Positions 1-6,286 of a stretch of 11,201 nt of DNA are shown here, one piece after another. The first letter of the stretch is position 1, and each line of letters begins with the position of its first letter. The notes under the pieces are model-generated. The model was not told the DNA's origin, made no database searches, and saw only the letters and a program-made list of their open reading frames with translations. The stretch spans positions 1 through 11,201 of the forward strand of contig JAISWN010000114.1 in NCBI GenBank assembly GCA_031271075.1, written 5' to 3'. The translations under genes and the position numbers were made by a program. This DNA is from Treponema sp. (GTDB taxonomy: Bacteria; Spirochaetota; Spirochaetia; Treponematales; Breznakiellaceae).

Positions 1-49
1 AACAACCTCGCCCTGAAGTCGAACCTGCGGTTCGGCGAGGTATGTTGTT
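1..49. repeat. Structured repeat, copy 1 (nested inverted repeat)
   Basis: The 35-base core at 9-43 recurs at 92-126 with only two differences. The core folds as CGAACC (20-25), loop TGC, GGTTCG (29-34). Below this, after an eight-base one-sided bulge (12-19), CCTCGC (6-11) pairs with GCGAGG (35-40). AACAA (1-5) can also pair with TTGTT (45-49) across a four-base bulge. The element may extend left of the window. It has the look of a small mobile or REP-like palindromic unit, but the family is not recognised. Confidence 0.7.
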
Positions 50-70
50 CTCCCGAAGTGGTTGCACTCG

Positions 71-137
71 GAGGTTTAATACCTTTTTAACCGCCCTGAA
101 GTCGAACCTACGGTTCGGCGGGGTATTAAACCCCCTC
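71..137. repeat. Structured repeat, copy 2 (nested inverted repeat)
   Basis: This is the second copy of the 35-base core (92-126), lying 83 bases from copy 1. CGAACC (103-108) pairs with GGTTCG (112-117) and CCGC (91-94) with GCGG (118-121), keeping the same eight-base bulge (95-102). The T8-A38 pair of copy 1 is here C91-G121, a compensatory change, while the other difference (G27 to A110) falls in the hairpin loop. An outer perfect 11-bp inverted repeat (73-83 with 122-132) encloses it, a flank not shared with copy 1. Structure rather than sequence therefore seems to be maintained. Confidence 0.75.
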
Positions 138-216
138 GGCACGAATAACCGGATAACGCCTGTTTATCACTTGCCTAGATGTGTTTTTTCCTGTAGGTTC
201 CTGAAACATAAGATAT

Positions 217-237
217 TCCAAAATGTCAAATTTTGGA
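217..237. repeat. TCCAAAAT/ATTTTGGA hairpin upstream of the small gene
   Basis: TCCAAAAT (217-224) and ATTTTGGA (230-237) form a perfect 8-bp stem around loop GTCAA. A short T-run follows at 242-246. It lies between the repeat region and the ribosome binding site of the 263-511 gene, so it would sit in that gene's leader or act as a weak upstream terminator. A similar hairpin occurs at 10270-10289. Confidence 0.6.
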
Positions 238-262
238 CAACTTTTTATTTCTTGGAGTTTTT

Positions 263-511
263 ATGAGTGTACGAGCTACGGAACGGCTGGTTGGGGATGT
301 TGTTGTTGCCTCCGGGTTATCTAACAGTCCAAAAATGATTGTAAAGTCTGTCGATATTGAGGCGAAACGGGTTACCGCCATTTGGTTCAGCGACAGCCAC
401 GAGGGTCAGGAAGCGACTTTTCCGGCCACGGCCATCGATCGGGTGGAAGAGACAAAAAAAGTTCCCTCCCCCAAAAAAGCGGGCCCCGGCCGGAAACCCG
501 CGAAAAAATAG
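263..511 (+). CDS. DUF2158/YodC-like small protein with basic tail
   Basis: This 82-residue protein resembles the short DUF2158 (YodC-like) family, whose function is not established. Family-like features are GDVV near residues 11-14, PKMIV at 23-27, a central WF at about 46-47, and FPATAIDRVEE towards the end of the domain. The last 18 or so residues are rich in Lys, Pro and Gly (KKVPSPKKAGPGRKPAKK), a basic tail with a GRKP stretch that could contact nucleic acid; that role is inference. The ATG at 263 is chosen because GGAG (254-257) sits five bases upstream. A TTG at 233 in the same frame would place the start inside the hairpin at 217-237. The gene stands alone between the repeat region and a terminator, and is poorer in GC than its neighbours, so lateral acquisition is possible. 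Confidence 0.7.
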   Translation: MSVRATERLVGDVVVASGLSNSPKMIVKSVDIEAKRVTAIWFSDSHEGQEATFPATAIDRVEETKKVPSPKKAGPGRKPAKK

Positions 512-520
512 GGGCCGCGC

Positions 521-570
521 GGGTATTTCCAGGAGCCTCATGAAGGGGCTCCTGGTCCCCGGTTTTTTTT
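521..570 (+). terminator. Intrinsic terminator after the DUF2158-like gene
   Basis: CCAGGAGCC (529-537) and GGCTCCTGG (547-555) form a perfect 9-bp stem, which can be extended by GGG (521-523) with CCC (557-559). Eight T residues follow at 563-570. The T-run lies on the + strand, so termination is mainly of the 263-511 gene. The xylA stop codon on the other strand (569-571) abuts the T-run, and the same hairpin lies just downstream of xylA, where it lacks a U-tract but could still protect the transcript end. Confidence 0.85.
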
Positions 571-1918
571 AAAGCCCCAAAAGATACTGATTCAAGAGAT
601 TTTCCAGGTATTCCTGTTTGCCGCTGCTTATCCCTGTTTTGCCGTAAGCTGCCGAGCCGCCGATTCCGGCCAGTTCCTCAAAGGAAAGTTCCCCCTTCTC
701 GAATTTCGCGCCGTCGCCTGAGTTAAAAGAGCTGTAGCGTTTCTTTACAAAGCCGGGTATCTTGCCGTCCGCTATGATCCGGTTGGCGATCTCCAGCCCC
801 ACGGCAAAGGTGTCCATGCCGCCGATGTGGGCGATAAAAAGATCCGCCGGATCTACCGAATTCCGCCGGATTTTGGCGTCGAAGTTAAGGCCCCCGGTGG
901 TAAAGCCCCCGGCCCTGAGTACCGCGTACATGGCCGTGGCGGTCTCGTAGTAACTTAAAGGGAACTGATCCGTATCCCAGCCGTTTTGGCTGTCCCCCCG
1001 GTTGGCGTCCACGGAGCCGAAAAGGCCGGCGGCGGCGGCGGTTTCCAGTTCGTGGGCAAAGTCGTGGCCCGCCAGTTCCGCGTGGTTGGCCTCGATGTTC
1101 AGGCGGAAATCCTTGTCCAGGCCGTAATACCGCAGGAAGCCGATCACCGTCTCGGTGTCGTAGTCGTACTGATGCTTGGTGGGTTCCATGGGTTTGGGCT
1201 CGATGTAGAAAACCCCTTTAAACCCCTGTTTCCGGGCATAGTCGCGGGCGGAGGAGAGGAACCGGGCCAGATGGTCTTTCTCCCGTTTCAGATCCGTGTT
1301 GAGAAGGCTCATGTAACCTTCCCGGCCGCCCCAGAAGGTGTAACCCTGGCCGCCCAGTTCAATCGTGGCGTCGATAGCCGCCTTAACCTGGGCCGCCGCC
1401 AGGGCCACCACGCCGAATTCGGGGTTGGTCGCCGCGCCGTTCATAAAGCGGGGATGGGTAAAGAGGTTCGCCGTACCCCACAGGAGCCTGACACCGGTTG
1501 CCTTTTGCAGTTTTTTAGCCCGGGAGACCAGGCTAAAGAGGTTTTTCTCGCTCTCCGCCGGAGTTTCCCCTTCCGGGGCCATGTCCCGGTCGTGGAAACA
1601 GTACAGTTCCGCTCCCAGTTTGGTGAAGAACTCGAAAGCCGCGTCCATTTTGCGTTCCGCCGCCTCCATGGGGCTCTTCGCGCCGGCAACCCAGGGGTGG
1701 GCGTGGGTGGCGGCCCCGAAGGGATCGGTCCCGTCGGCGCAGAAACTGTGCCAGTAGGCTACCGCAAAGCGCAGATGATCCTTCATCTTCTTCCTGCCCA
1801 GCTTCTTCTCCGGGTCATAGAATTTGAAGGCCAGGGGATTGTCGCTTTCAGGTCCCTCGAAAGGGATCTTGCCGATTTTGGGGAAATACTCTCTGTCTCC
1901 CGTGTGATACTCTGCCAT
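569..1918 (-). CDS. xylA: Xylose isomerase
   Basis: This cytoplasmic, metal-dependent enzyme interconverts D-xylose and D-xylulose, the first step of isomerase-route xylose use. The 449-residue length is usual for the class II (long) family. Visible signature segments are [11 protein letters not shown] (catalytic His109 and Asp112), FWGGREGY (195-202), YIEPKP (Glu240, Lys242), [13 protein letters not shown] (Glu276, His279), [19 protein letters not shown] (Asp304, Asp315, Asp317) and GGLNFDAK (Asp347). All expected metal and substrate ligands are present, so the enzyme should be active. The start is supported by AAGGAG five bases before the ATG. It follows xylB by 56 bases on the same strand and is probably co-transcribed from the promoter before xylB, with the order xylB-xylA. 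Confidence 0.97.
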   Translation of the reverse strand: MAEYHTGDREYFPKIGKIPFEGPESDNPLAFKFYDPEKKLGRKKMKDHLRFAVAYWHSFCADGTDPFGAATHAHPWVAGAKSPMEAAERKMDAAFEFFTKLGAELYCFHDRDMAPEGETPAESEKNLFSLVSRAKKLQKATGVRLLWGTANLFTHPRFMNGAATNPEFGVVALAAAQVKAAIDATIELGGQGYTFWGGREGYMSLLNTDLKREKDHLARFLSSARDYARKQGFKGVFYIEPKPMEPTKHQYDYDTETVIGFLRYYGLDKDFRLNIEANHAELAGHDFAHELETAAAAGLFGSVDANRGDSQNGWDTDQFPLSYYETATAMYAVLRAGGFTTGGLNFDAKIRRNSVDPADLFIAHIGGMDTFAVGLEIANRIIADGKIPGFVKKRYSSFNSGDGAKFEKGELSFEELAGIGGSAAYGKTGISSGKQEYLENLLNQYLLGL

Positions 1919-1974
1919 ATACGCTCCTTAAAAAAATTTGGGGTCTATCCCGAAAGATTACCCGGCCGTTCAGG

Positions 1975-3480
1975 TTACCGGTACAGGGGGCCCAGGGCCC
2001 CCAGGTACTTCTCGTATTCGGCGTAAGCCCTGTCGTAGGCCGCCGTGGAGGCCGGATCGGGCAGGACAATCTGGCCGCCCCCAAGCCCCACGTGCTCTTC
2101 GGCCAGGTCCCCGATAGAGGCCCCGGTCCCGCCCTGGAACTTAGCGGCGGCGTTTTTGCCCAGACACCAGAGGGCCTGGATAGCCCCGCCCATGGCGGCG
2201 GCCTCGTCCCCCGATGGGAGCAGTACCGGCAGCTTTGTTACATTGGCGGCAATCTGCTGCCAGAGGGGACTTTTGGCTCCGCCGCCGGTAAGCCGGATCT
2301 CCCGGGCGGTAAAGCCCAGATCCCTGAAGCCCTCAAGGCCGATCCGCATACCGAAGATTGCCGCCTCCAGGCCGGCCCTGGCGATGTTCTGCCGCTTAAA
2401 GTTCGCCGCGGTTATGCCGTTGATGCTGGCCCGCCCGTAGGGCAGGTTGGGGGTTCGCTCTCCGTTGAAGAAGGGCAGCACAACCACCCCTTCCGCGCCG
2501 ATAGGCGCCCTGGCCGCTTCGTCGTCGAAGGCTTTTACCCCCAGGCCGAAAAGCCCCCGCAGTTCCTCGGTAGCCACGGTACAGTTCATGGTGCAGAGCA
2601 GGGGAAGCCAGCCCCCGGTGGAAGAGCAGAAGGCCGCCAGGTTCCCCGTGGGGTCTATCACGGGCTTCCCTGAAAAGCCGAAAAGGGTTCCGCTGGTTCC
2701 CAGGCTCATGGTGATAAGCCCGTCTTTCACCGCGCCCGTACCGATGGCCCCCATCATGTTGTCCCCCCCGCCCGGGGCAACCACCGCGCCCTGGGGGATG
2801 CCGTAGCGGGCCGCCGCCTGGGCCGACACAAACCCGGCAGGCTCGCCGGGGGCCGCCAGTTTCGGCAGGGCCTGGTAAACGCCGGGGCCGATGAGGGCGC
2901 AGACCTGCTCCGACCAGACGCGGCGGCGCACGTCGAAAAGGGCCGTACCCGAGGCATCCCCGTATTCCGCGGTGTATTCCCCGGTGAGAAGCCAGTTAAC
3001 GTAATCGTGGGGAAGGAGGATATGGGCGAGCCGGGCGAAAGCCTCGGGCCGGTGGTTCTTGAGCCACTGCACTTTGGGAGCGGTGTAACCCGGCCGCATG
3101 GGAAGCCCCGCCAGCTCTATCAGGGCAGCCTCCCCGCCCGCGGCCCTGGTAAGCTCCTCACACTCGGCCTGGGTGGAAGTGTCGCACCAGAGCTTAACGT
3201 TGTAGAGGGCCCTCCCTTCCGCGTCCAGGGGGACAAGACTGTGCTGGTGGCCCGAGACGCCCAGGGCCGCGATGGTTTTTTTCAGGCCCTCATCCAACAT
3301 GGCAAAACAGGCCGCCAGGGTCTGATCGTACCACTCCGCCTTCTGCTCCCGGGTCCCGTCGTTCCCGCTGATCATGTCCACCGGTATCTGCGCCTTGGCG
3401 ACAGTTTTCTTTTTCTCCGGATCGTACAGGATTACTTTGCAGCTTTGAGTTCCAAGATCGATTCCGCACAGAGTTCGCAT
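1975..3480 (-). CDS. xylB: Xylulokinase (FGGY kinase family)
   Basis: The enzyme phosphorylates D-xylulose with ATP to D-xylulose 5-phosphate, feeding the pentose phosphate route. The 501-residue protein shows the FGGY-kinase landmarks in order: N-terminal phosphate motif GIDLGTQSCK (6-15), substrate-side GVSGHQHS (74-81), TGEYTAEYGDASGT, the catalytic Asp240 in PGGGDNMMG, the second phosphate motif SLGTSGTLFGFS (259-270), FFNGERTPN, and the adenosine motif LTGGGAKSPLW (397-407). FGGY kinases vary in sugar specificity; adjacency to xylA makes xylulose the natural substrate. The ATG at 3480 has a GAGGAA site (3485-3490) upstream. The gene is intact and first in the xylBA pair. Confidence 0.95.
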   Translation of the reverse strand: MRTLCGIDLGTQSCKVILYDPEKKKTVAKAQIPVDMISGNDGTREQKAEWYDQTLAACFAMLDEGLKKTIAALGVSGHQHSLVPLDAEGRALYNVKLWCDTSTQAECEELTRAAGGEAALIELAGLPMRPGYTAPKVQWLKNHRPEAFARLAHILLPHDYVNWLLTGEYTAEYGDASGTALFDVRRRVWSEQVCALIGPGVYQALPKLAAPGEPAGFVSAQAAARYGIPQGAVVAPGGGDNMMGAIGTGAVKDGLITMSLGTSGTLFGFSGKPVIDPTGNLAAFCSSTGGWLPLLCTMNCTVATEELRGLFGLGVKAFDDEAARAPIGAEGVVVLPFFNGERTPNLPYGRASINGITAANFKRQNIARAGLEAAIFGMRIGLEGFRDLGFTAREIRLTGGGAKSPLWQQIAANVTKLPVLLPSGDEAAAMGGAIQALWCLGKNAAAKFQGGTGASIGDLAEEHVGLGGGQIVLPDPASTAAYDRAYAEYEKYLGALGPLYR

Positions 3481-3499
3481 GGTGTTCCTCTTTTTTGTT

Positions 3500-3528
3500 A
3501 TTTTACCCCATGAAGTTCCGCCTGTCTA
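3500..3528 (-). promoter_or_regulatory. Sigma70-like promoter for xylBA
   Basis: Reading the minus strand, TAGACA (3528-3523) is separated by exactly 17 bases from TAAAAT (3505-3500). Each hexamer is one base from consensus. Transcription would begin near 3493, giving a very short leader that contains the GAGGAA ribosome binding site of xylB. The site lies between the response regulator stop (3570) and xylB, so xylBA can be transcribed independently of the regulator gene. No clear operator palindrome overlaps it. Confidence 0.65.
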
Positions 3529-3569
3529 TAAATAGTTACGTTTCGGGAAAGCCTCCCTTGTTTAAAATA

Positions 3570-4241
3570 TCAGGCAAGCCCGTTTTTCAGGGCAAAGATG
3601 GCGGTCTGTACCCTGTTTCGGGTACCCGCCTTCCGCATAACCGAAGAAATATAGTTGCGGACCGTCCCGGCGGTAAGACCTGAAAGTTCCGCGATTTCCT
3701 TGTTTGTCTTCCCTTCACCGATGAAGCGGGCGATCTGTTTCTCGGCGCGGGAAAACGCCGGGCTGCAACCTGCCTTTTCCGGTTTGTATTCCGGAAAGGC
3801 GGATACCATGCGGTAAATACCACGTATCTCAAAAAGTATGCTGAAAGCCCGGGCAATAATCCCGTTGGAGATGTAACAGCCCCCGTTAAGGGCTATCCGT
3901 ACCGCGCTTGCCAGATTGGCTTTGTCCTTCCACAAAAGGTAACCGGAAACCCCCTCGTTAAGGGCTTCAAAAGCGTGCTGTTCGTCATCGTAGGAGGAAA
4001 GAATAATAACCATGGTGCTTGGACATTTACTCCTGATTAGGGGGATCAATTCCACGCCGGAAAGGCTGCCTAATTGATAATCAATGACGGCTACATCCGG
4101 CCGCTGGGTTTTGACCAAATGGAGCGCGGCATGGCCGTCTTTGCAGGAACCCGCAATGCAACAGTCGTCTTGAGAATTCAGGAGTGGAAGAATCAAATCC
4201 AGCTTTGTTTGCTGGCTCTGGATGAGAATGATCTTTATCAT
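3570..4241 (-). CDS. LuxR/NarL-type response regulator with atypical receiver
   Basis: This is a two-domain DNA-binding regulator of 223 residues. The receiver spans about 1-120 and has the phospho-acceptor candidate Asp54 (AVIDYQLGSLSG), Ser82/Ser83 in IILSSYDD, and the conserved Lys105 (LLWKD). A C-terminal GerE/LuxR helix-turn-helix occupies about 162-222, with the typical AEKQIARFIGEGKTNKEIAE segment followed by TVRNYISSVMRKAGTRNRVQ. The acidic pair that binds magnesium near residues 8-9 in normal receivers is replaced by Gln-Ser (IILIQSQQ), so phosphorylation may be weak, absent or altered. The start at 4241 (MIKIILIQ) is preferred over an ATG at 4301, because the domain begins there and the upstream ATG has no ribosome binding site. 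No sensor kinase is adjacent. It lies upstream of and co-directional with xylBA, but a link to xylose control is only inferred. Confidence 0.88.
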   Translation of the reverse strand: MIKIILIQSQQTKLDLILPLLNSQDDCCIAGSCKDGHAALHLVKTQRPDVAVIDYQLGSLSGVELIPLIRSKCPSTMVIILSSYDDEQHAFEALNEGVSGYLLWKDKANLASAVRIALNGGCYISNGIIARAFSILFEIRGIYRMVSAFPEYKPEKAGCSPAFSRAEKQIARFIGEGKTNKEIAELSGLTAGTVRNYISSVMRKAGTRNRVQTAIFALKNGLA

Positions 4242-4789
4242 AAGCCCCGCAACCTCTAAGAATTGGAATAATTCCGGTATATGTAAGGGCAAACACCGCA
4301 TTAACGCAAGTTTGAGATGAAACCTGTCTCCAATGGTGTTGATATTCCCGCTATTGGCAGGATAAACGCACAGAATTTTTAACGGCCACGAACTTTTACT
4401 TAGGTGTGGCTTATTTTACCTGAATTTTTGCGGCAGATGACAAAATCCGTGAAAAACTCTGTGAAACTCCGTGGTGAAGTTTTCTTATATCCGCCTTCTT
4501 AGTGTTTACAAGGTACCAGTGTGAACAGGCCCAATGTCATAGATCCCAAAGCGGAAGTTCGTGGCACGAACCGCAGGCTCGTCGTGGTTAAATTGTGTTT
4601 CTCTGCGTTTGTCGTTTATCCCGCAAGTTGCCGCGTATCGCCTTCCCCAGGGGCCGAGATTTTCGTTATACTGGATGGGGAGCTGGGGCATGTCGGTGTT
4701 TTTGCGAAAAATCCGCCGTTCCCGGGCTCTTTTGGCGTCTGAAACCACTGGCCGCGGACGCCCGGTAATCCAACGGAGAGAGGAGCCTC
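4242..4789. other. Intergenic region between regulator and Vor operon, with palindromes
   Basis: I find no convincing gene in these 548 bases; the open frames have no domain signal and no good start. It should hold the promoters of the leftward regulator and the rightward operon, but no strong pair of hexamers is apparent. A TATACT at 4667-4672 is a possible -10 without a good -35. Visible structures are GGAAT-A-ATTCC (4265-4275), CCTG/CCAAT pairing with ATTGG/CAGG (4323-4361), a spaced CCGTG/CTGTG/CCGTG run (4447-4473), and GTTCGTG-G-CACGAAC (4557-4571). Base composition is lower in GC than the flanking genes. Confidence 0.6.
4557..4584. repeat. Palindrome overlapping a diverged copy of the repeat core
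   Basis: GTTCGTG (4557-4563) and CACGAAC (4565-4571) form a perfect 7-bp palindrome around one base. Overlapping it, 4567-4581 has the pattern CGAACC, three bases, GGCTCG. This matches the inner hairpin of the repeats at 20-34 and 103-117 (CGAACC, three bases, GGTTCG) except for one stem base. It may be a decayed third copy or a chance match. Confidence 0.35.
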
Positions 4790-5014
4790 ATGGCAAGAAG
4801 AGGAAAAGTTCTTATAGACCGGGAACTGTGCAAAGGCTGTTACTTGTGTATCCAGGCCTGTCCGGTAAAAGTGCTGGAACAGGACACGGCGCCCAATTCG
4901 TCAGGGTCTTACCCTTCAAGGCCCGCGCATCCTGAAAAGTGTATTGGCTGCGCAAACTGTTACGAAGTGTGTCCCGATGTCTGCATCGAGGTATACGAAG
5001 CGGAGGCCCTATGA
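4790..5014 (+). CDS. vorD: 2-oxoacid:ferredoxin oxidoreductase delta subunit (2[4Fe-4S] ferredoxin)
   Basis: A 74-residue cytoplasmic ferredoxin-like subunit that carries electrons from the catalytic subunits to external ferredoxin. Two complete cluster motifs are present: C14-x2-C17-x2-C20-x3-C24-P and C51-x2-C54-x2-C57-x3-C61-P, with one extra Cys at 65. The length and the N-terminal MARRGKVLIDRELCKGCYLC are typical of the delta subunit of Vor/Kor complexes. AGGAG (4781-4785) lies four bases before the ATG. It opens a four-gene operon with the alpha, beta and gamma subunits. Its stop overlaps the ATG of a small open frame (ATGA at 5011-5014). The symbol vorD is by analogy; korD would be equally defensible because substrate is not readable from sequence. 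Confidence 0.92.
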   Translation: MARRGKVLIDRELCKGCYLCIQACPVKVLEQDTAPNSSGSYPSRPAHPEKCIGCANCYEVCPDVCIEVYEAEAL

Positions 5015-5118
5015 GGAGTTGTTATAGAGGTTGTTATATGAGGAGTTGCTGTATGAGGCTGTTCCAGGAATTTATGTTTGGCTATGTCCGCGGCGGCGCC
5101 GCGTTGGGGCGGGCTTAG
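5011..5118 (+). CDS. Cys/Arg-rich mini-ORF made of short repeats, possible coupling leader
   Basis: This 35-codon frame starts in the vorD stop (ATGA) and ends TAG one base before the ATG of the alpha subunit, suggesting translational coupling across the gap. Its 5' part consists of imperfect in-frame DNA units of 15, 12 and 15 bases plus a partial fourth, beginning at 5011, 5026, 5038 and 5053. They encode MRSCY, RGCY, MRSCC and MRLF. Each unit combines an AGGAG- or GAGG-type Shine-Dalgarno with a following ATG about seven bases on, giving a ladder of possible starts. No known peptide family is recognised. It may be a translated spacer with no protein function. Confidence 0.4.
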   Translation: MRSCYRGCYMRSCCMRLFQEFMFGYVRGGAALGRA

Positions 5119-5119
5119 T

Positions 5120-6277
5120 ATGGGTGAAAAAGTTTTGATGAAAGGAAACGACGCCATTGCGGAAGCCGCCCTGCGGGCGGGCTGCCGGGCCTATTTCGGT
5201 TACCCCATAACCCCCCAGAACGAGCTTATCGCCTACATGGCCCGGTATATCATGAACCGGGGAGGGGTCTTTATCCAGGCGGAAAGCGAGACCGCGGCGA
5301 TCAACATGGTCTACGGCGCTTCCTGCGCCGGGGCCCGGGCCATGACCAGTTCCTCCAGCCCCGGCGTCAGCCTGAAACAGGAGGGGATGTCCTACGCCGC
5401 CGGGGCGGATGTGCCCCTGGTACTGGTCAACGTGGTCCGGGGAGGGCCGGGTCTGGGCTCCATCGCCCCCAGCCAGAGCGATTACTTCCAGTCCACCCGG
5501 GGGGGCGGCCATGGGGACTACTACTGCATCGTTCTGGCCCCCAAGAGTGTCCAGGAATGCGCGGACCTGACCTACCTGGCCTTTGACCTAGCGGACCAGT
5601 ACCGCATGCCGGTCATCGTCCTGGCGGACGGGATGATCGGCCAGATGATGGAGGGGGTGGAACTGCCCCCCCAAAAAAACCAGGCGGAACTGCCCAAACG
5701 GGACTGGACGGTTGGGCACATGGCCGGGGAAGGAACGGCGCGAGAATCCCGCGAGTGGGATTCTCGTAGCCCTGAGACCCAGAGGCCATCGCGGCACATC
5801 AGCTCCATAAATCTGGTCCCCGAAGAGCTTGAGGCCAAGACCAAGGCTCGCTACAAACGCTACGAAAAGATAAAGAAGGCGGAGATCCGCTTTGAGGCCC
5901 TGGGCTACCGTACCAGTTGCGGGGAATTTTCCGGCGAGGGCCCGGACCTGACTCTGGTGGCCTACGGCACCTCCGCCCGGGTCTGCCTGGGGGCAAAGAA
6001 GCTGGCGGAAAAAGAGGGCATCAAACTGGGCCTCTTCCGGCCCATCACCCTGTGGCCCTTCCCCTACCGGGCCCTGGGGAGGATCGCCGCCACGGGAAAG
6101 CCCATTTTAACCGTGGAGATGAGCCTGGGGCAGCTTGTGGAGGATGTGAAGCTGGCAACCTTGGAGACCGGGCCCGTCCTCGCAAGGCCGGCGGTACACC
6201 TTCTGGGCCACTCCGGCGGGGTTATCCCCACGGAAGAAGAGGTCTTCGCGGAAGCGAAGAGGATACTGGGACGCTGA
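5120..6277 (+). CDS. vorB: 2-oxoacid:ferredoxin oxidoreductase alpha subunit (VorB/KorA type)
   Basis: This is the alpha subunit of a thiamine-diphosphate 2-oxoacid:ferredoxin oxidoreductase, which converts a branched-chain 2-oxoacid or 2-oxoglutarate plus CoA to acyl-CoA, CO2 and reduced ferredoxin. The 385-residue protein contains the pyruvate-ferredoxin-oxidoreductase-type N-domain with GYPITPQNE (27-35), QAESETAAINMVYGA, TSSSSPGVSLKQEG, RGGPGLGSIAPSQSDYFQ, and a C-domain with VAYGTSAR (280-287) and GLFRPITLWPFP (304-315). The start at 5120 (MGEKVLMKGN) matches the usual family N-terminus. It has only a weak G-rich ribosome site but a coupled upstream stop; ATG 5084 and TTG 5078 are alternatives. 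Residues of about 205-222 look inserted relative to the family, and their DNA holds a perfect 10-bp inverted repeat (5741-5766). Confidence 0.93.
   Translation: MGEKVLMKGNDAIAEAALRAGCRAYFGYPITPQNELIAYMARYIMNRGGVFIQAESETAAINMVYGASCAGARAMTSSSSPGVSLKQEGMSYAAGADVPLVLVNVVRGGPGLGSIAPSQSDYFQSTRGGGHGDYYCIVLAPKSVQECADLTYLAFDLADQYRMPVIVLADGMIGQMMEGVELPPQKNQAELPKRDWTVGHMAGEGTARESREWDSRSPETQRPSRHISSINLVPEELEAKTKARYKRYEKIKKAEIRFEALGYRTSCGEFSGEGPDLTLVAYGTSARVCLGAKKLAEKEGIKLGLFRPITLWPFPYRALGRIAATGKPILTVEMSLGQLVEDVKLATLETGPVLARPAVHLLGHSGGVIPTEEEVFAEAKRILGR
5741..5766. repeat. Perfect hairpin inside the alpha-subunit gene, in frame
   Basis: CGAGAATCCC (5741-5750) and GGGATTCTCG (5757-5766) are perfect 10-bp arms around loop GCGAGT. 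They encode residues from Arg208 into Arg216 of the alpha subunit, in a variable linker between the N- and C-domains where relatives, as I recall them, are shorter. The reading frame is kept through the element. This resembles palindromic elements that insert in frame into bacterial genes, such as those known in Rickettsia. Whether it recurs elsewhere in this genome cannot be judged here. Confidence 0.7.
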
Positions 6278-6286
6278 GAGGAGAAC

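Noticed and set aside
1..137. CRISPR array or classical integron attC sites
   Set aside because: There are only two copies with long inverted-repeat flanks and no regular spacers. The attC core pattern GTTRRRY/RYYYAAC is not found at the expected ends, and no integrase is visible.
986..2026. 346-codon + strand open frame antisense to xylA/xylB
   Set aside because: It lies opposite two strongly supported genes, shows no domain features and reflects GC-rich codon bias.
3545..3557. Terminator hairpin between the response regulator and xylB
   Set aside because: GGGA/TCCC is too short and no T-run follows on the minus strand.
4506..4748. Possible small gene in the intergenic region (both strands have 70-80 codon frames)
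   Set aside because: There is no ribosome binding site or recognisable domain, and the frames overlap palindromic intergenic sequence. The + frame from 4561 runs through the ferredoxin gene in the wrong frame.
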